In this document: positions 32,107-39,988 of the stretch, piece after piece | How the letters are laid out: each line of letters starts with the position of its first letter | Position numbering within the stretch: the stretch's first letter is position 1 | DNA from: an uncultured Novosphingobium sp. | GTDB taxonomy: Bacteria; Pseudomonadota; Alphaproteobacteria; Sphingomonadales; Sphingomonadaceae | DNA length: 39,988 bases | Direction: 5' to 3' | NCBI GenBank assembly: GCA_946886365.1 | Contig: CAMPIM010000020.1 | Coordinates: 1-39,988 of the forward strand | Position numbers and translations under genes: made by a program | Notes under the pieces: model-generated | Told to the model about the DNA's origin: nothing | What the model saw: the letters and a program-made list of their open reading frames with translations, nothing else | Databases searched by the model: none

Positions 32107-32967
32107 TTGACCCAGACCTGCATCCTGACCTTGTCCTGCGCCGACCGGCCGGGCCTGGTCGCCACCGTCGCCGCCTTCCTCGCTTCGCATGGCGGCAATA
32201 TCCTTGAGGCGCAGCAGTTCGACGATCGTGAAAGTGGCCTGTTCTTCATGCGGGTGGTGGTCGACCTGACTGCGCCGTGGAACGACATGGGCAAGCTGAG
32301 CGCGGCGTTTCAGCCGGTAGCAGACGACCATGGCATGGAATGGAGTCTGCGCGACGCGGCAGAGCGGCGGCGGGTGCTGCTGCTGGTGTCGAAGTTCGAC
32401 CATTGCCTGGGCGACCTGCTTTATCGCCACCGCATCGGCGAATTGCCGATGGATGTGGTCGGCATTGTGTCCAACCATCCGATGGCGGCGCTGAACACCA
32501 CGATGATCGGCGATATTCCCTATCATCACCTGCCCGTCACCAAAGACACCAAGGCGCAGCAGGAAGCGCAGATCAAGGCGGTGGTGGAGGAAACCGGCGC
32601 GGAACTGATCGTGCTGGCCCGCTACATGCAGATATTGTCGGACGATCTGGCCGCTTATTTGTCTGGCCGCTGCATTAACATTCACCACAGCTTCCTGCCC
32701 GGCTTCAAAGGCGCCAAGCCTTATCATCAGGCGCATGCGCGCGGCGTCAAGATGATCGGCGCGACCGCGCATTATGTCACCGCCGACCTCGATGAAGGGC
32801 CGATCATCCATCAGGATGTCGAGCGGATCAGCCATGCCGACAGCCCCGACGACCTCGTTCGCAAGGGCCGCGACATCGAACGGCGCGTGCTGGCGACGGC
32901 GGTTGAATATCATCTGGAAGACAGGGTCCTGGTCAATGACAGCCGCACAGTCGTTTTCCGCAACTGA
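32107..32967 (+). CDS. purU: Formyltetrahydrofolate deformylase
   Basis: PurU hydrolyses 10-formyl-THF to formate and free THF. The 286-residue protein has an N-terminal ACT domain (about 1-80: [31 protein letters not shown]) and a formyltransferase-type catalytic domain with [14 protein letters not shown], the Asn-His site in [11 protein letters not shown] near residue 192, and [10 protein letters not shown] with the catalytic Asp. The start is TTG 32107, with AGGGGG 5 bases upstream; no better start lies near. It is the third enzyme of the C1 route beside the demethylase and would return THF for the next demethylation. Confidence 0.92.
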   Translation: MTQTCILTLSCADRPGLVATVAAFLASHGGNILEAQQFDDRESGLFFMRVVVDLTAPWNDMGKLSAAFQPVADDHGMEWSLRDAAERRRVLLLVSKFDHCLGDLLYRHRIGELPMDVVGIVSNHPMAALNTTMIGDIPYHHLPVTKDTKAQQEAQIKAVVEETGAELIVLARYMQILSDDLAAYLSGRCINIHHSFLPGFKGAKPYHQAHARGVKMIGATAHYVTADLDEGPIIHQDVERISHADSPDDLVRKGRDIERRVLATAVEYHLEDRVLVNDSRTVVFRN

Positions 32968-33841
32968 TCCGCGCGTGGCCCTGACCATCGACGGCAAGGC
33001 GCTCGCCCGCACAATCGGCGCGGAGACGGCACGCCAAGCGGCGGAGCTGCATGCGCGCACAGGGGTACTGCCGACGCTCGCCGTCGTGCTGGTGGGCGAT
33101 GATCCGGCAAGCCAGGTCTATGTCCGCCGCAAGGTCAAGGAGACGAAGGCAGCGGGCATGCGGTCGATCGAGCATCGGCTGGACACTTCCATCGCGCAAG
33201 CCGAATTGCTGTCGCTGATCGCGTCGTTGAATGCCGATCCGAGCGTCCACGGCATATTGGTGCAGCTGCCGCTCCCCCCGCAGATCGATGCGACGCGGGT
33301 GCTGGACGCGATCGATCCAGCCAAGGATGTGGATGGGTTCCATCCCGTCAATGTCGGGCGGCTGTCGACTGGGATTGGTGGGCTGGTGCCGTGTACGCCG
33401 CTCGGCTGCATGCGCCTGCTCGACACGGTCGTGAAGGAGTATCGGGGCCTCAACGCCGTCGTGATCGGCAAGTCCAACATCGTTGGCAAGCCCGTCGCCA
33501 TGCTGCTGCTGGAACGCGAATGCACGGTGACCGTCACACATATCGCAACCAAGGGCCTGGCCGATATCGTGCGCACCGCCGACATCGTCGTCGCCGCGGC
33601 TGGCAGCCCGCGTTTGGTGCGAGGTGATTGGATAAAGCCTGGCGCGATCGTGATCGATGTCGGCGTCACCCGCGTGATGGACGAGGATGGGAAGGAAAAG
33701 CTGGTGGGCGATTGCGCCTTTGACGAGCTCGGCCATGCCGGAGCGGTGACGCCAGTGCCGGGCGGGGTGGGGCCGATGACCATCGCCTGCCTGCTTGCCA
33801 ATACGGTGCAGGCGGCGAAGCGGGCGGCGGCTCTTGGCTGA
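32936..33841 (+). CDS. folD: Bifunctional methylene-THF dehydrogenase/methenyl-THF cyclohydrolase
   Basis: FolD oxidises 5,10-methylene-THF to methenyl-THF and opens it to 10-formyl-THF, joining MetF to PurU. The sequence is a complete FolD of 301 residues: [13 protein letters not shown] with the catalytic Lys, [39 protein letters not shown] at the NADP site and [11 protein letters not shown] near the end. ATG 32936 overlaps purU by 32 bases; a GTG at 32975 would start closer to TIDGKALA, the usual FolD beginning, but has no ribosome site. The tight overlap with purU and folB shows one operon. Confidence 0.92.
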   Translation: MTAAQSFSATDPRVALTIDGKALARTIGAETARQAAELHARTGVLPTLAVVLVGDDPASQVYVRRKVKETKAAGMRSIEHRLDTSIAQAELLSLIASLNADPSVHGILVQLPLPPQIDATRVLDAIDPAKDVDGFHPVNVGRLSTGIGGLVPCTPLGCMRLLDTVVKEYRGLNAVVIGKSNIVGKPVAMLLLERECTVTVTHIATKGLADIVRTADIVVAAAGSPRLVRGDWIKPGAIVIDVGVTRVMDEDGKEKLVGDCAFDELGHAGAVTPVPGGVGPMTIACLLANTVQAAKRAAALG

Positions 33842-34187
33842 GTCCTGCTCCACCACCCGGGTCGCCGTGCGCGAACTGCCGCTGATGGCGGACATTGGCA
33901 TCAACCCCGACGAGATCGGCACGTTCCAGCCGCTGGTGGTCAGCATCACGCTGCTGGTCGATCCGGTGACGGAGGACATGTTGGGGGCGACGATCGACTA
34001 TCGCCGCGTCCACGAACTGGCGCGGATGCTGGCAGAAAAACGCATCGGGCTGATCGAGACGTTTGGCGCGGAACTGGCGCGATCCTGCCTCGCCTTCGAC
34101 CATGTGCGGCAGGCCGAGGTGGTGATCGACAAGCCCCGCGCGCTGCCTTCGGGGATGGCGTCGGTCACGATATCGATGTCGAAGTGA
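33834..34187 (+). CDS. folB: Dihydroneopterin aldolase-like protein
   Basis: A 117-residue protein of the FolB/FolX fold. It shows [18 protein letters not shown] at the start (the usual G-x-x-x-x-E position), [32 protein letters not shown] and [12 protein letters not shown] with the late KP motif. FolB cleaves 7,8-dihydroneopterin in folate synthesis. The start is TTG 33834, overlapping the folD stop by 8 bases. The N terminus looks slightly shorter and more divergent than in classical FolB, so an epimerase or other pterin role is possible. Its place at the end of a C1-folate operon fits a folate-supply job. Confidence 0.78.
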   Translation: MAESCSTTRVAVRELPLMADIGINPDEIGTFQPLVVSITLLVDPVTEDMLGATIDYRRVHELARMLAEKRIGLIETFGAELARSCLAFDHVRQAEVVIDKPRALPSGMASVTISMSK

Positions 34188-34196
34188 GGCGCTGAT

Positions 34197-34264
34197 AGGC
34201 ATGAGACGATCATGCCTTGAAACAGCTCATATTCTCCCCGTTCGGGCTGAGCTTGTCGAAGCCC
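34197..34264. repeat. Hairpin and REP-like palindrome after folB
   Basis: A perfect 8-bp hairpin (AGGCATGA 34197-34204, TCATGCCT 34210-34217) lies 9 bases after the folB stop, a possible transcript end. It is followed by a 27-base REP-like copy (34238-34264) of the family found in the pseudopilin leaders, here in the GTTCGGGCTGAGCTTGTCG form. The rest of the gap to 34362 shows nothing further. Confidence 0.78.
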
Positions 34265-34362
34265 CTTTCTTGTTCTTAAAGGCAGGAAAGCCCAAAACCA
34301 TCCCTTCGAGACATTCCTTTGCATGAGGTAGGGAGCGAAAAGGTAGCCAAGCTTCGATCCTC

Positions 34363-35976
34363 TCACCCACCTCCAGGCGCATTATGACCACCCGCCGGCA
34401 CCGGGCCGCCGCTGGGTGCGTGGGCATGATCCGGGCTGCTGTCCCAATCGATATGGTAGAGGTCGAACCGCCGATCGCGGAGGTTGCGCACCGTGCCTTC
34501 CGCTCGTGCCCAGCTGAGGTCGGCGAGGTTGACGTCGGCCATGGTCAGCGTTTCGACATTCTCGGTGGACTCCGCTGCGATGCCGTCCCGGGCGAAGGGT
34601 AGGTCGCAGGGTGTCAGGATGGCGCTTTGCGCATATTGAATGTCCATGTTGTCGACGTTGGGCAGGTTGCCGACATTGCCGGACATGACGACATAGCATT
34701 GGTTTTCGATCGCCCGCGCCTGCGCGCAGTAGCGCACGCGCATATAGCCGAGGCGCGAGTCGGTGCAGAAGGGAACGAAGATGATGCGTGCGCCCTGATC
34801 CACGAGGCGGCGGGCTAGCTCCGGGAATTCGCTGTCATAGCAGATGAGGACGCCGATCGGGCCGCAGTCGGTCTGGATCACGTCGAGCGAATCGCCGCCC
34901 TTGATGTTCCACCAGAATGCCTCGTTGGGCGTCGGGTGGATTTTTTCCTGGGTGTGGACCGAACCATCCCGCAGGGCAACATAGGCGATGTTCTGAATAT
35001 CGCCGTCGTCGGCCCGGGTCGGGTGGGAGCCGCCGATAATGTTGATATTATATTCCAGCGCCATCCGCGTCAGTTCCTTCGTCAGGCGCGGCGTATAGTC
35101 TGTCAGCTTGTCGATTGCCTCCAGCGGGGAAAGCTTCTTCGTTTCGAAAGACAGCAAGGGTAAGGTGAATAATTCCGGGAAGACAATGAAGTCCGATCGA
35201 TAATCTGCCGCGACATCAACGAAATATTCGATGTTCCTGACAAATTCATCGAAGTCTGCAACGGCGCGCGCCTGTAGCTGGCAGGTCGCCAGACGGACGC
35301 TTTCCACCCCGCGCGGGACGCGCATTTCAGGCGCTTCGTCGGGATCCACATAGGGATTGCGCCAGACCAGATGGGCGGCATGTCCATCGGACTGCTTGTC
35401 TTCGGGAAGATAGTTTTCCAGCACACCCAGCGGTTCGAACTGATTTTTCAGCTGGAAACTGACGACCTGGTCGCGGATTTTCCCCTGCACGACCTTTTCC
35501 AGATAGTCGGCGGGGCCGTCGACCCGCCGCCGGGCGCGGGCATAGCCCGGCATGCGCCCGGCGATGACGATGCCGTGCAGGTCCAACTGCTCGGCCAGTT
35601 CCTTGCGCTCATCATAAAGACGCTGGCCGATGCGCAGGCCGCGCAGTTTCGGGTCGACCGCCATTTCATAGCCGTAGAGCCATTCGCCCGCCGCGCTGTG
35701 CCGCGTGCCAAAGCCATTGGCCGTGATTTCTTCCCAATCATGAAAGGAAAAGGCCATGCCCTTGCTCACCCGCATGGTCGCGCAATATCCCACGACCTTG
35801 TTGTCGTAGAGCGCCACGAAGCAGCCGTCGGGAAAGTTGTTGATCTGGCCTCGGACCGTTGCCGGGGAATAGTTGGGCATGCCCGGATAGACCCGCGCGA
35901 TCAGGCGCAGGACCGCGCGGACATCGCTGGGGACGGCGACGCGCACTTCCAGCCGCTTTCCTGCCTTGGTCGTCAT
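34363..35976 (-). CDS. GNAT acetyltransferase / carbon-nitrogen hydrolase fusion
   Basis: A two-domain protein of 537 residues. Residues 1 to about 190 are a GNAT N-acetyltransferase with the acetyl-CoA loop LRGLRIGQRL (111-120). Residues about 225-500 are a nitrilase-type amidohydrolase with the full Glu-Lys-Cys triad: E268 in VFPELFTLP, K345 in EKIHPTPNE and C379 in VLICYDSEFPE. This fused architecture is widespread but its substrate is unknown; an amide-releasing or amide-repair role is a guess. ATG 35976 has GGGGAG 7 bases ahead. The last ~20 residues are a Gly/Pro/His-rich tail. It is convergent with folB and stands alone. Confidence 0.88.
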   Translation of the reverse strand: MTTKAGKRLEVRVAVPSDVRAVLRLIARVYPGMPNYSPATVRGQINNFPDGCFVALYDNKVVGYCATMRVSKGMAFSFHDWEEITANGFGTRHSAAGEWLYGYEMAVDPKLRGLRIGQRLYDERKELAEQLDLHGIVIAGRMPGYARARRRVDGPADYLEKVVQGKIRDQVVSFQLKNQFEPLGVLENYLPEDKQSDGHAAHLVWRNPYVDPDEAPEMRVPRGVESVRLATCQLQARAVADFDEFVRNIEYFVDVAADYRSDFIVFPELFTLPLLSFETKKLSPLEAIDKLTDYTPRLTKELTRMALEYNINIIGGSHPTRADDGDIQNIAYVALRDGSVHTQEKIHPTPNEAFWWNIKGGDSLDVIQTDCGPIGVLICYDSEFPELARRLVDQGARIIFVPFCTDSRLGYMRVRYCAQARAIENQCYVVMSGNVGNLPNVDNMDIQYAQSAILTPCDLPFARDGIAAESTENVETLTMADVNLADLSWARAEGTVRNLRDRRFDLYHIDWDSSPDHAHAPSGGPVPAGGHNAPGGG

Positions 35977-35999
35977 CAATCATCTCCCCGCAATGGAAA

Positions 36000-36027
36000 A
36001 GGCGGCGCTGTTGGAACAGCGCCGCCT
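36000..36027 (-). terminator. Intrinsic terminator after icd
   Basis: On the minus strand a perfect 12-bp stem (AGGCGGCGCTGT with ACAGCGCCGCCT) and a 4-base loop are followed by TTTTCC. It lies 53 bases past the icd stop and before the GNAT-nitrilase gene, which therefore probably has its own promoter. Confidence 0.8.
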
Positions 36028-36079
36028 CATTTCGCCAACGTACTGATAAGCCGCGAACGGCCGATCGGTTCCCGTCAGA

Positions 36080-37300
36080 TCAGGCCCATTGGCCCATGGC
36101 TTTTTCCAGGTTGGCGCGGATCGCTTCGAAGAACTGCTCCGTCGTCATCCATGCCTGATCGGGGCCGATCAGCAGCGCCAGATCCTTTGTCATCGCGCCG
36201 CTTTCCACGGTTTCGATGCAGACCCGTTCCAGCGTTTCGGCGAACTTCGTGACTTCCGGGGTATCGTCGAACTTGCCGCGATAGGACAGGCCCTGGGTCC
36301 AGGCAAAGATCGACGCGATCGGGTTGGTCGACGTCTGCTTGCCCTGCTGGTGCTGGCGATAGTGGCGGGTGACGGTGCCGTGCGCGGCTTCCGCTTCGAC
36401 GGTCTTGCCATCGGGCGAGAGCAGGACGGAAGTCATGAGGCCCAGCGAGCCGAAGCCCTGCGCGACGGTGTCGGACTGCACGTCGCCGTCATAATTCTTG
36501 CACGCCCACACGAACTTGCCGCTCCACTTCAGGGCGGAGGCGACCATGTCGTCGATCAGGCGGTGTTCGTAAACGATGCCCTGCGCCTTGAACTGATCGG
36601 CAAATTCATTGTCGAACACTTCCTGGAACAGGTCCTTGAAGCGGCCGTCATAAGCCTTGAGGATGGTGTTCTTGGTCGACAGATACAGCGGCCATCCGCG
36701 ATCGAGCGCATAATTCATGCTGGCGCGAGCGAAGTCGCGGATCGAATCGTCCAGATTGTACATGCCCATGGCCACGCCCGGGCTGGGGAAGTTGAAGACG
36801 TCCTTCTCGATCTTCTCGCCATTCGCGCCGTCCCACACCATGCGCAGCTTGCCGGGGCCGGGGACCAGGAAGTCGGTGGCGCGATACTGGTCGCCGAATG
36901 CGTGACGGCCGATGACGATCGGGTCGGTCCAGCCGGGAACGAGGCGGGGCACATTCTTGATGACGATCGGTTCGCGGAACACGACGCCGCCCAGGATGTT
37001 GCGGATCGTGCCATTGGGCGACTTCCACATTTCCTTGAGGCCGAATTCCTCGACGCGTGCTTCGTCCGGGGTGATGGTGGCACACTTCACGCCGACCCCA
37101 TATTGCTTGACCGCATTGGCGCAATCGACGGTGATCTGGTCGTTGGTTTCGTCGCGCTTTTCGACGCTCAGGTCATAATATTTGAGGTCGATGTCGAGAT
37201 AGGGGAGAATGAGGCGCTCACGAATCCACTGCCAGATGATCCGCGTCATTTCGTCGCCGTCGATCTCCACGACAGGGTTTTTGACCTTGATCTTCGCCAT
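36080..37300 (-). CDS. icd: NADP-dependent isocitrate dehydrogenase
   Basis: TCA-cycle enzyme converting isocitrate to 2-oxoglutarate with NADPH. The 406-residue length and sequence ([78 protein letters not shown]) match the type shared by alphaproteobacteria and eukaryotes rather than the E. coli type. ATG 37300 begins the usual [17 protein letters not shown]; a longer frame to 37369 has no family counterpart. It is transcribed alone, divergent from psd across a 165-base gap. Confidence 0.95.
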   Translation of the reverse strand: MAKIKVKNPVVEIDGDEMTRIIWQWIRERLILPYLDIDLKYYDLSVEKRDETNDQITVDCANAVKQYGVGVKCATITPDEARVEEFGLKEMWKSPNGTIRNILGGVVFREPIVIKNVPRLVPGWTDPIVIGRHAFGDQYRATDFLVPGPGKLRMVWDGANGEKIEKDVFNFPSPGVAMGMYNLDDSIRDFARASMNYALDRGWPLYLSTKNTILKAYDGRFKDLFQEVFDNEFADQFKAQGIVYEHRLIDDMVASALKWSGKFVWACKNYDGDVQSDTVAQGFGSLGLMTSVLLSPDGKTVEAEAAHGTVTRHYRQHQQGKQTSTNPIASIFAWTQGLSYRGKFDDTPEVTKFAETLERVCIETVESGAMTKDLALLIGPDQAWMTTEQFFEAIRANLEKAMGQWA

Positions 37301-37465
37301 GCGCCTCTTCGCCTTCTTTGTTTGGATGCAATTGCGACACGCCCTAGGGAAAGCGGCGGCAATGTTCAACTGCGCATTGGCGGTCGCAGGACGTCAGGCT
37401 TGCCGTGCGTTCAGTGCAGGATCGGCCGTTGTCACTGCAAGTGACTGTCCCTAAAGACAGGTGCC

Positions 37466-38200
37466 ATGGAAAATGACGAAATCTCCGTCGCCTTGGGCGG
37501 CAATGTGAAGTGGCGCTTCCCTTCGGTGCATCCGGAGGGGATGAAATTCGGCCTGATTGCTGCGGCGATTACGATAGTGCTGTTCCTGGTGGGCTGGACG
37601 ATACCCGGCTGGCTGATGGTGATGGTGACGATCTGGGTGTTCGCTTTCTTCCGCGATCCGGTGCGCGCCGTGCCGCAGGATGAGCGGGCGATCGTTGCGC
37701 CCGCCGACGGCTTGGTGACTCTCATCCAGCGCGTGCCGCCGCCGCGTGAGATGGCTGGGGCGGATGGTCTTGGCGATCAGCCGATGATCCGCGTCTCGAT
37801 CTTCATGAGTGTCTTCGACGTTCACATTAACCGCACGCCGATCGGCGGGACGGTGAAGTCGGTAGTCTATATTTCGGGCAAGTTCCTGAATGCCGACCTC
37901 GACAAGGCGAGCGAGGATAATGAGCGGCAGCACATATTGGTGGAGCGCCATGATGGCGTGCGCGTCGGCTTCACCCAGATTGCGGGGCTGGTGGCGCGGC
38001 GGATCGTGCCGTTCGTGAAACCGGGCGACATGATCGCGGCGGGGCAGCGGATCGGGCTTATCCGCTTTGGCAGCCGCGTGGACGTATACCTTCCCGCTGG
38101 AACGGCGCCGCGCGTGGTGCTGGGTCAAAGGACCGTTGCAGGCGAGACCATCCTAGGCCAGATTGGCGACATGCGGGTCATTTCGGGTATCCAGCAATGA
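37466..38200 (+). CDS. psd: Phosphatidylserine decarboxylase proenzyme
   Basis: Psd makes phosphatidylethanolamine from phosphatidylserine at the membrane. This is the short, soluble-like alphaproteobacterial form (244 residues) with two early hydrophobic helices ([14 protein letters not shown] and [15 protein letters not shown]). Family marks are [33 protein letters not shown] and the self-cleavage site G202-S203 in [11 protein letters not shown], where the Ser becomes the pyruvoyl group. pssA follows with a 4-base ATGA overlap, so substrate-making and substrate-using enzymes are made together. Confidence 0.94.
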   Translation: MENDEISVALGGNVKWRFPSVHPEGMKFGLIAAAITIVLFLVGWTIPGWLMVMVTIWVFAFFRDPVRAVPQDERAIVAPADGLVTLIQRVPPPREMAGADGLGDQPMIRVSIFMSVFDVHINRTPIGGTVKSVVYISGKFLNADLDKASEDNERQHILVERHDGVRVGFTQIAGLVARRIVPFVKPGDMIAAGQRIGLIRFGSRVDVYLPAGTAPRVVLGQRTVAGETILGQIGDMRVISGIQQ

Positions 38201-38976
38201 GACAGCGGCGCGCTATCCCGCGTGGGCTTCGCCGGGGCATCACGCTGCGGATGGTTGCGCCCAATGCCGTCACTGCAATGGCGCTATGCTTCGGCCTGAC
38301 GGGCGTGCGCTATGGCATTTCCGGAGAGTGGGAGAGGGCAGTCCTGTCCATCCTGATCGCGGGCGTGCTGGACGGGCTCGACGGTCGCATCGCTCGGCTA
38401 TTGCGTGGGGAAAGCCGATTCGGCGCGGAGTTGGATTCGCTTTCCGACTCCATCGCCTTTGGTGTTGCGCCAGCACTGATCTTATACCTCTGGTCGCTGC
38501 ACGCCATGCCGAAATTCGGCTGGATATTCGCGCTAGCACATGCGCTATCGTGCGCGCTGCGGCTTGCGCGTTTCAACGCCAATATCGATGCCGACATACA
38601 GCCGCATAAATCGGCCGGATTCCTGACGGGCGTGCCAGCGCCTGCGGGAGCGGGTTTGGCCTTCGTGCCACTTTATCTGTGGCTGGTGACAGGGCAGGAG
38701 ATCTTCCGGGCCTGGTATGTGGTTGCGCCTTGGACGGCCTTCATTGCCTTCCTGATGATCTCCAGCATTGCGACATATACCTGGTCGGCGCTGCGGCTCC
38801 GCAAGAGGATCAGATTGGAGGCGATCGCTGTCGCTGGCTTGCTCGCCGCGTTGCTGATCACCGACCCTTGGCTGACGCTGCTATTCCTGTGCGCCATATA
38901 TCTCGTGACGATACCGTTCGGGATGATGTCCTACGCTAAAGTCCGACGGCAACAAGCGACCGCCACCGGGACATGA
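38197..38976 (+). CDS. pssA: CDP-diacylglycerol-serine O-phosphatidyltransferase
   Basis: Integral membrane enzyme of 259 residues making phosphatidylserine from CDP-diacylglycerol and serine. The CDP-alcohol phosphotransferase signature DG-x2-AR-x8-G-x3-D-x3-D is complete in [19 protein letters not shown] followed by SLSD. Helices such as [17 protein letters not shown] and [18 protein letters not shown] fill the rest. Coupled by overlap to psd, which uses its product. Phosphatidylglycerophosphate synthase has the same signature, but the pairing with psd decides the call. Confidence 0.93.
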   Translation: MRQRRAIPRGLRRGITLRMVAPNAVTAMALCFGLTGVRYGISGEWERAVLSILIAGVLDGLDGRIARLLRGESRFGAELDSLSDSIAFGVAPALILYLWSLHAMPKFGWIFALAHALSCALRLARFNANIDADIQPHKSAGFLTGVPAPAGAGLAFVPLYLWLVTGQEIFRAWYVVAPWTAFIAFLMISSIATYTWSALRLRKRIRLEAIAVAGLLAALLITDPWLTLLFLCAIYLVTIPFGMMSYAKVRRQQATATGT

Positions 38977-38985
38977 CGAACCGGA

Positions 38986-39213
38986 TCAGGCGGCGAAAGC
39001 GTGCGGCCGTGTTGCAGCGGGAGCAAGCGGACGGCTTGGCGCGGCACGGCGGCGGCTGATCCGCAGGCGATACACTGGCGGCTCTTGAGGGATGGGCTCA
39101 AACAGCAGGGCGGCCACCATCTTTTCATGATAGAGCGCGAACATCCCGATTATCACGCTGGCGGCGAGCAGAAAGGCCGCGAAGAAAACCGTAGCTGCAA
39201 CAATGGTGAACAT
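38986..39213 (-). CDS. Possible small membrane protein
   Basis: A 75-residue frame with one convincing membrane helix (IVAATVFFAAFLLAASVIIG) followed by a short basic, Pro/Arg-rich tail (PVYRLRISRRRAAPSRPLA). No family was recognised. The ATG at 39213 begins directly with the helix; the same frame is open to an ATG at 39294 (102 residues), and neither has a good ribosome site. It lies in the 480-base gap between pssA and rpsB, convergent with pssA. It could be real or chance. Confidence 0.42.
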   Translation of the reverse strand: MFTIVAATVFFAAFLLAASVIIGMFALYHEKMVAALLFEPIPQEPPVYRLRISRRRAAPSRPLAPAATRPHAFAA

Positions 39214-39458
39214 AAGACCGCTCACTCTTCCTGTGCTGAGAACCGTAGGTCCTGATTGAAGTCCAAACCGGTCGAATGTCCGATTTGTTCCCATGTTCTC
39301 TATATGTTCCAATTTGCAGGCGTCGTCAAGCCCTTGCATCGCGCGTGGCGCCGCGCTAAGGGCCGCGCCATTCCACATGGGAATCGCACATATCCGGTGC
39401 TGACGGCGTGACGCCCCAGTTCCTGATTCCCAGAGGTTAAACCGGAAGGAGAAATATT

Positions 39459-39988
39459 ATGGCGGCTCCTGTCGTCACCATGCACCAATTGATCGAGGCT
39501 GGCGCCCACTTCGGCCACCAGACCCACCGCTGGAACCCGCGCATGAAGCCGTACATCTTCGGCGAGCGCAACGGCATCCACATCCTTGACCTGTCGCAGA
39601 CCGTGCCGCTCTTCGGCCGCGCGCTCGACTTCGTGTCGGCGACTGTCGCCGCCGGTGGCAAGGTTCTGTTCGTCGGCACCAAGCGCCAGGCGCAGGACCC
39701 GATCGCTGAAGCTGCTCGCAAGTCGGGTCAGCACTTCGTCAACCATCGCTGGCTGGGCGGCATGCTCACCAACTGGAAGACCATTTCCGGTTCGATCAAG
39801 CGTCTGAAGACCCTGGAAGAGAAGCTGTCGGGCGACACCCACGGTTTCACCAAGAAGGAAGTGCTTCAGATGACCCGCGAGCGCGAGAAGCTCGAACTGT
39901 CGCTGGGCGGCATCCGCGACATGAACGGCATCCCCGATGTCATGTTCGTGATCGACGCCAACAAGGAAGAGCTGGCGATCAAGGAAGC
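39459..39988 (+). CDS. rpsB: 30S ribosomal protein S2, N-terminal part
   Basis: The first 176 residues of S2; the gene runs past the window end. The usual S2 patterns are present: [61 protein letters not shown] and [13 protein letters not shown] strong ribosome site (GGAAGGAG) lies 7 bases before the ATG. The gene for elongation factor Ts usually follows but is outside the window. Confidence 0.96.
   Translation, partial: MAAPVVTMHQLIEAGAHFGHQTHRWNPRMKPYIFGERNGIHILDLSQTVPLFGRALDFVSATVAAGGKVLFVGTKRQAQDPIAEAARKSGQHFVNHRWLGGMLTNWKTISGSIKRLKTLEEKLSGDTHGFTKKEVLQMTREREKLELSLGGIRDMNGIPDVMFVIDANKEELAIKE

Noticed and set aside
1..39988. CRISPR arrays, insertion sequences, prophage or toxin-antitoxin modules
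   Set aside because: No regularly spaced direct repeats, transposase or integrase motifs, phage genes or paired small toxin-antitoxin frames were seen on either strand.

Overview
The window looks like chromosome of a sphingomonad (family Sphingomonadaceae, near Sphingobium, Sphingomonas or Novosphingobium). This is inferred from four things: high GC with many GTG and TTG starts, a ferulate catabolic block of the type known from Sphingobium sp. SYK-6, two large TonB-dependent receptors with the sphingomonad-style leader and TonB box, and several families of short palindromic repeats typical of these genomes. No transposase, integrase, CRISPR array, rRNA or tRNA gene was seen.

Layout. (1) 1-6422: the second half of a type II secretion operon, gspF(partial)-G-H-I-J-K-L-M-N-O, tightly packed with overlapping stops and starts. 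Palindromic repeats lie inside the leader-coding parts of gspG, gspH and gspI. (2) 6435-9156, minus strand: a TonB-like protein, a glycine-zipper lipoprotein and a cytochrome b561-YceI fusion. (3) 9229-15813: the ferulate block. Minus strand in transcription order: vanillin dehydrogenase, feruloyl-CoA hydratase/lyase (ferB), feruloyl-CoA synthetase (ferA) and an aromatic-acid MFS transporter; a divergent MarR regulator (ferC) reads the other way from a shared promoter region with an inverted repeat. (4) 15898-20617: a LuxR-type regulator, an exported serine hydrolase and a TonB-dependent receptor. A 20-bp repeat (17 of 20 identical) lies upstream of both the regulator and the hydrolase. (5) 20840-22048: pabB, minus strand. 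(6) 22359-28751: AraC regulator, SDR dehydrogenase, TonB-dependent receptor, a cupin related to 2,4'-dihydroxyacetophenone dioxygenase, an NTF2-like protein and an IclR regulator. (7) 28942-34187: an alpha/beta hydrolase and a LigM/DesA-type tetrahydrofolate-dependent aryl O-demethylase on the minus strand, divergent from metF-purU-folD-folB. A perfect 14+14 bp dyad lies between the two arms. (8) 34363-39988: housekeeping genes: GNAT-nitrilase fusion, icd, psd, pssA and the start of rpsB.

How it fits together. Ferulate enters (MFS), is activated by FerA, cleaved by FerB to vanillin plus acetyl-CoA, and oxidised to vanillate by the aldehyde dehydrogenase. The O-demethylase would move the methoxyl carbon of vanillate (or syringate/3-O-methylgallate) to tetrahydrofolate. 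MetF, FolD and PurU can then carry that carbon from 5-methyl-THF through methylene- and formyl-THF to formate and free THF. The methyl-acceptor cycle is thus encoded next to the demethylase, and folB and pabB add folate-synthesis steps nearby. The receptor-cupin-NTF2 genes appear to be a further, unassigned aromatic pathway. A 16-of-17 match to half of the demethylase dyad lies before this receptor, suggesting one regulator for both loci.
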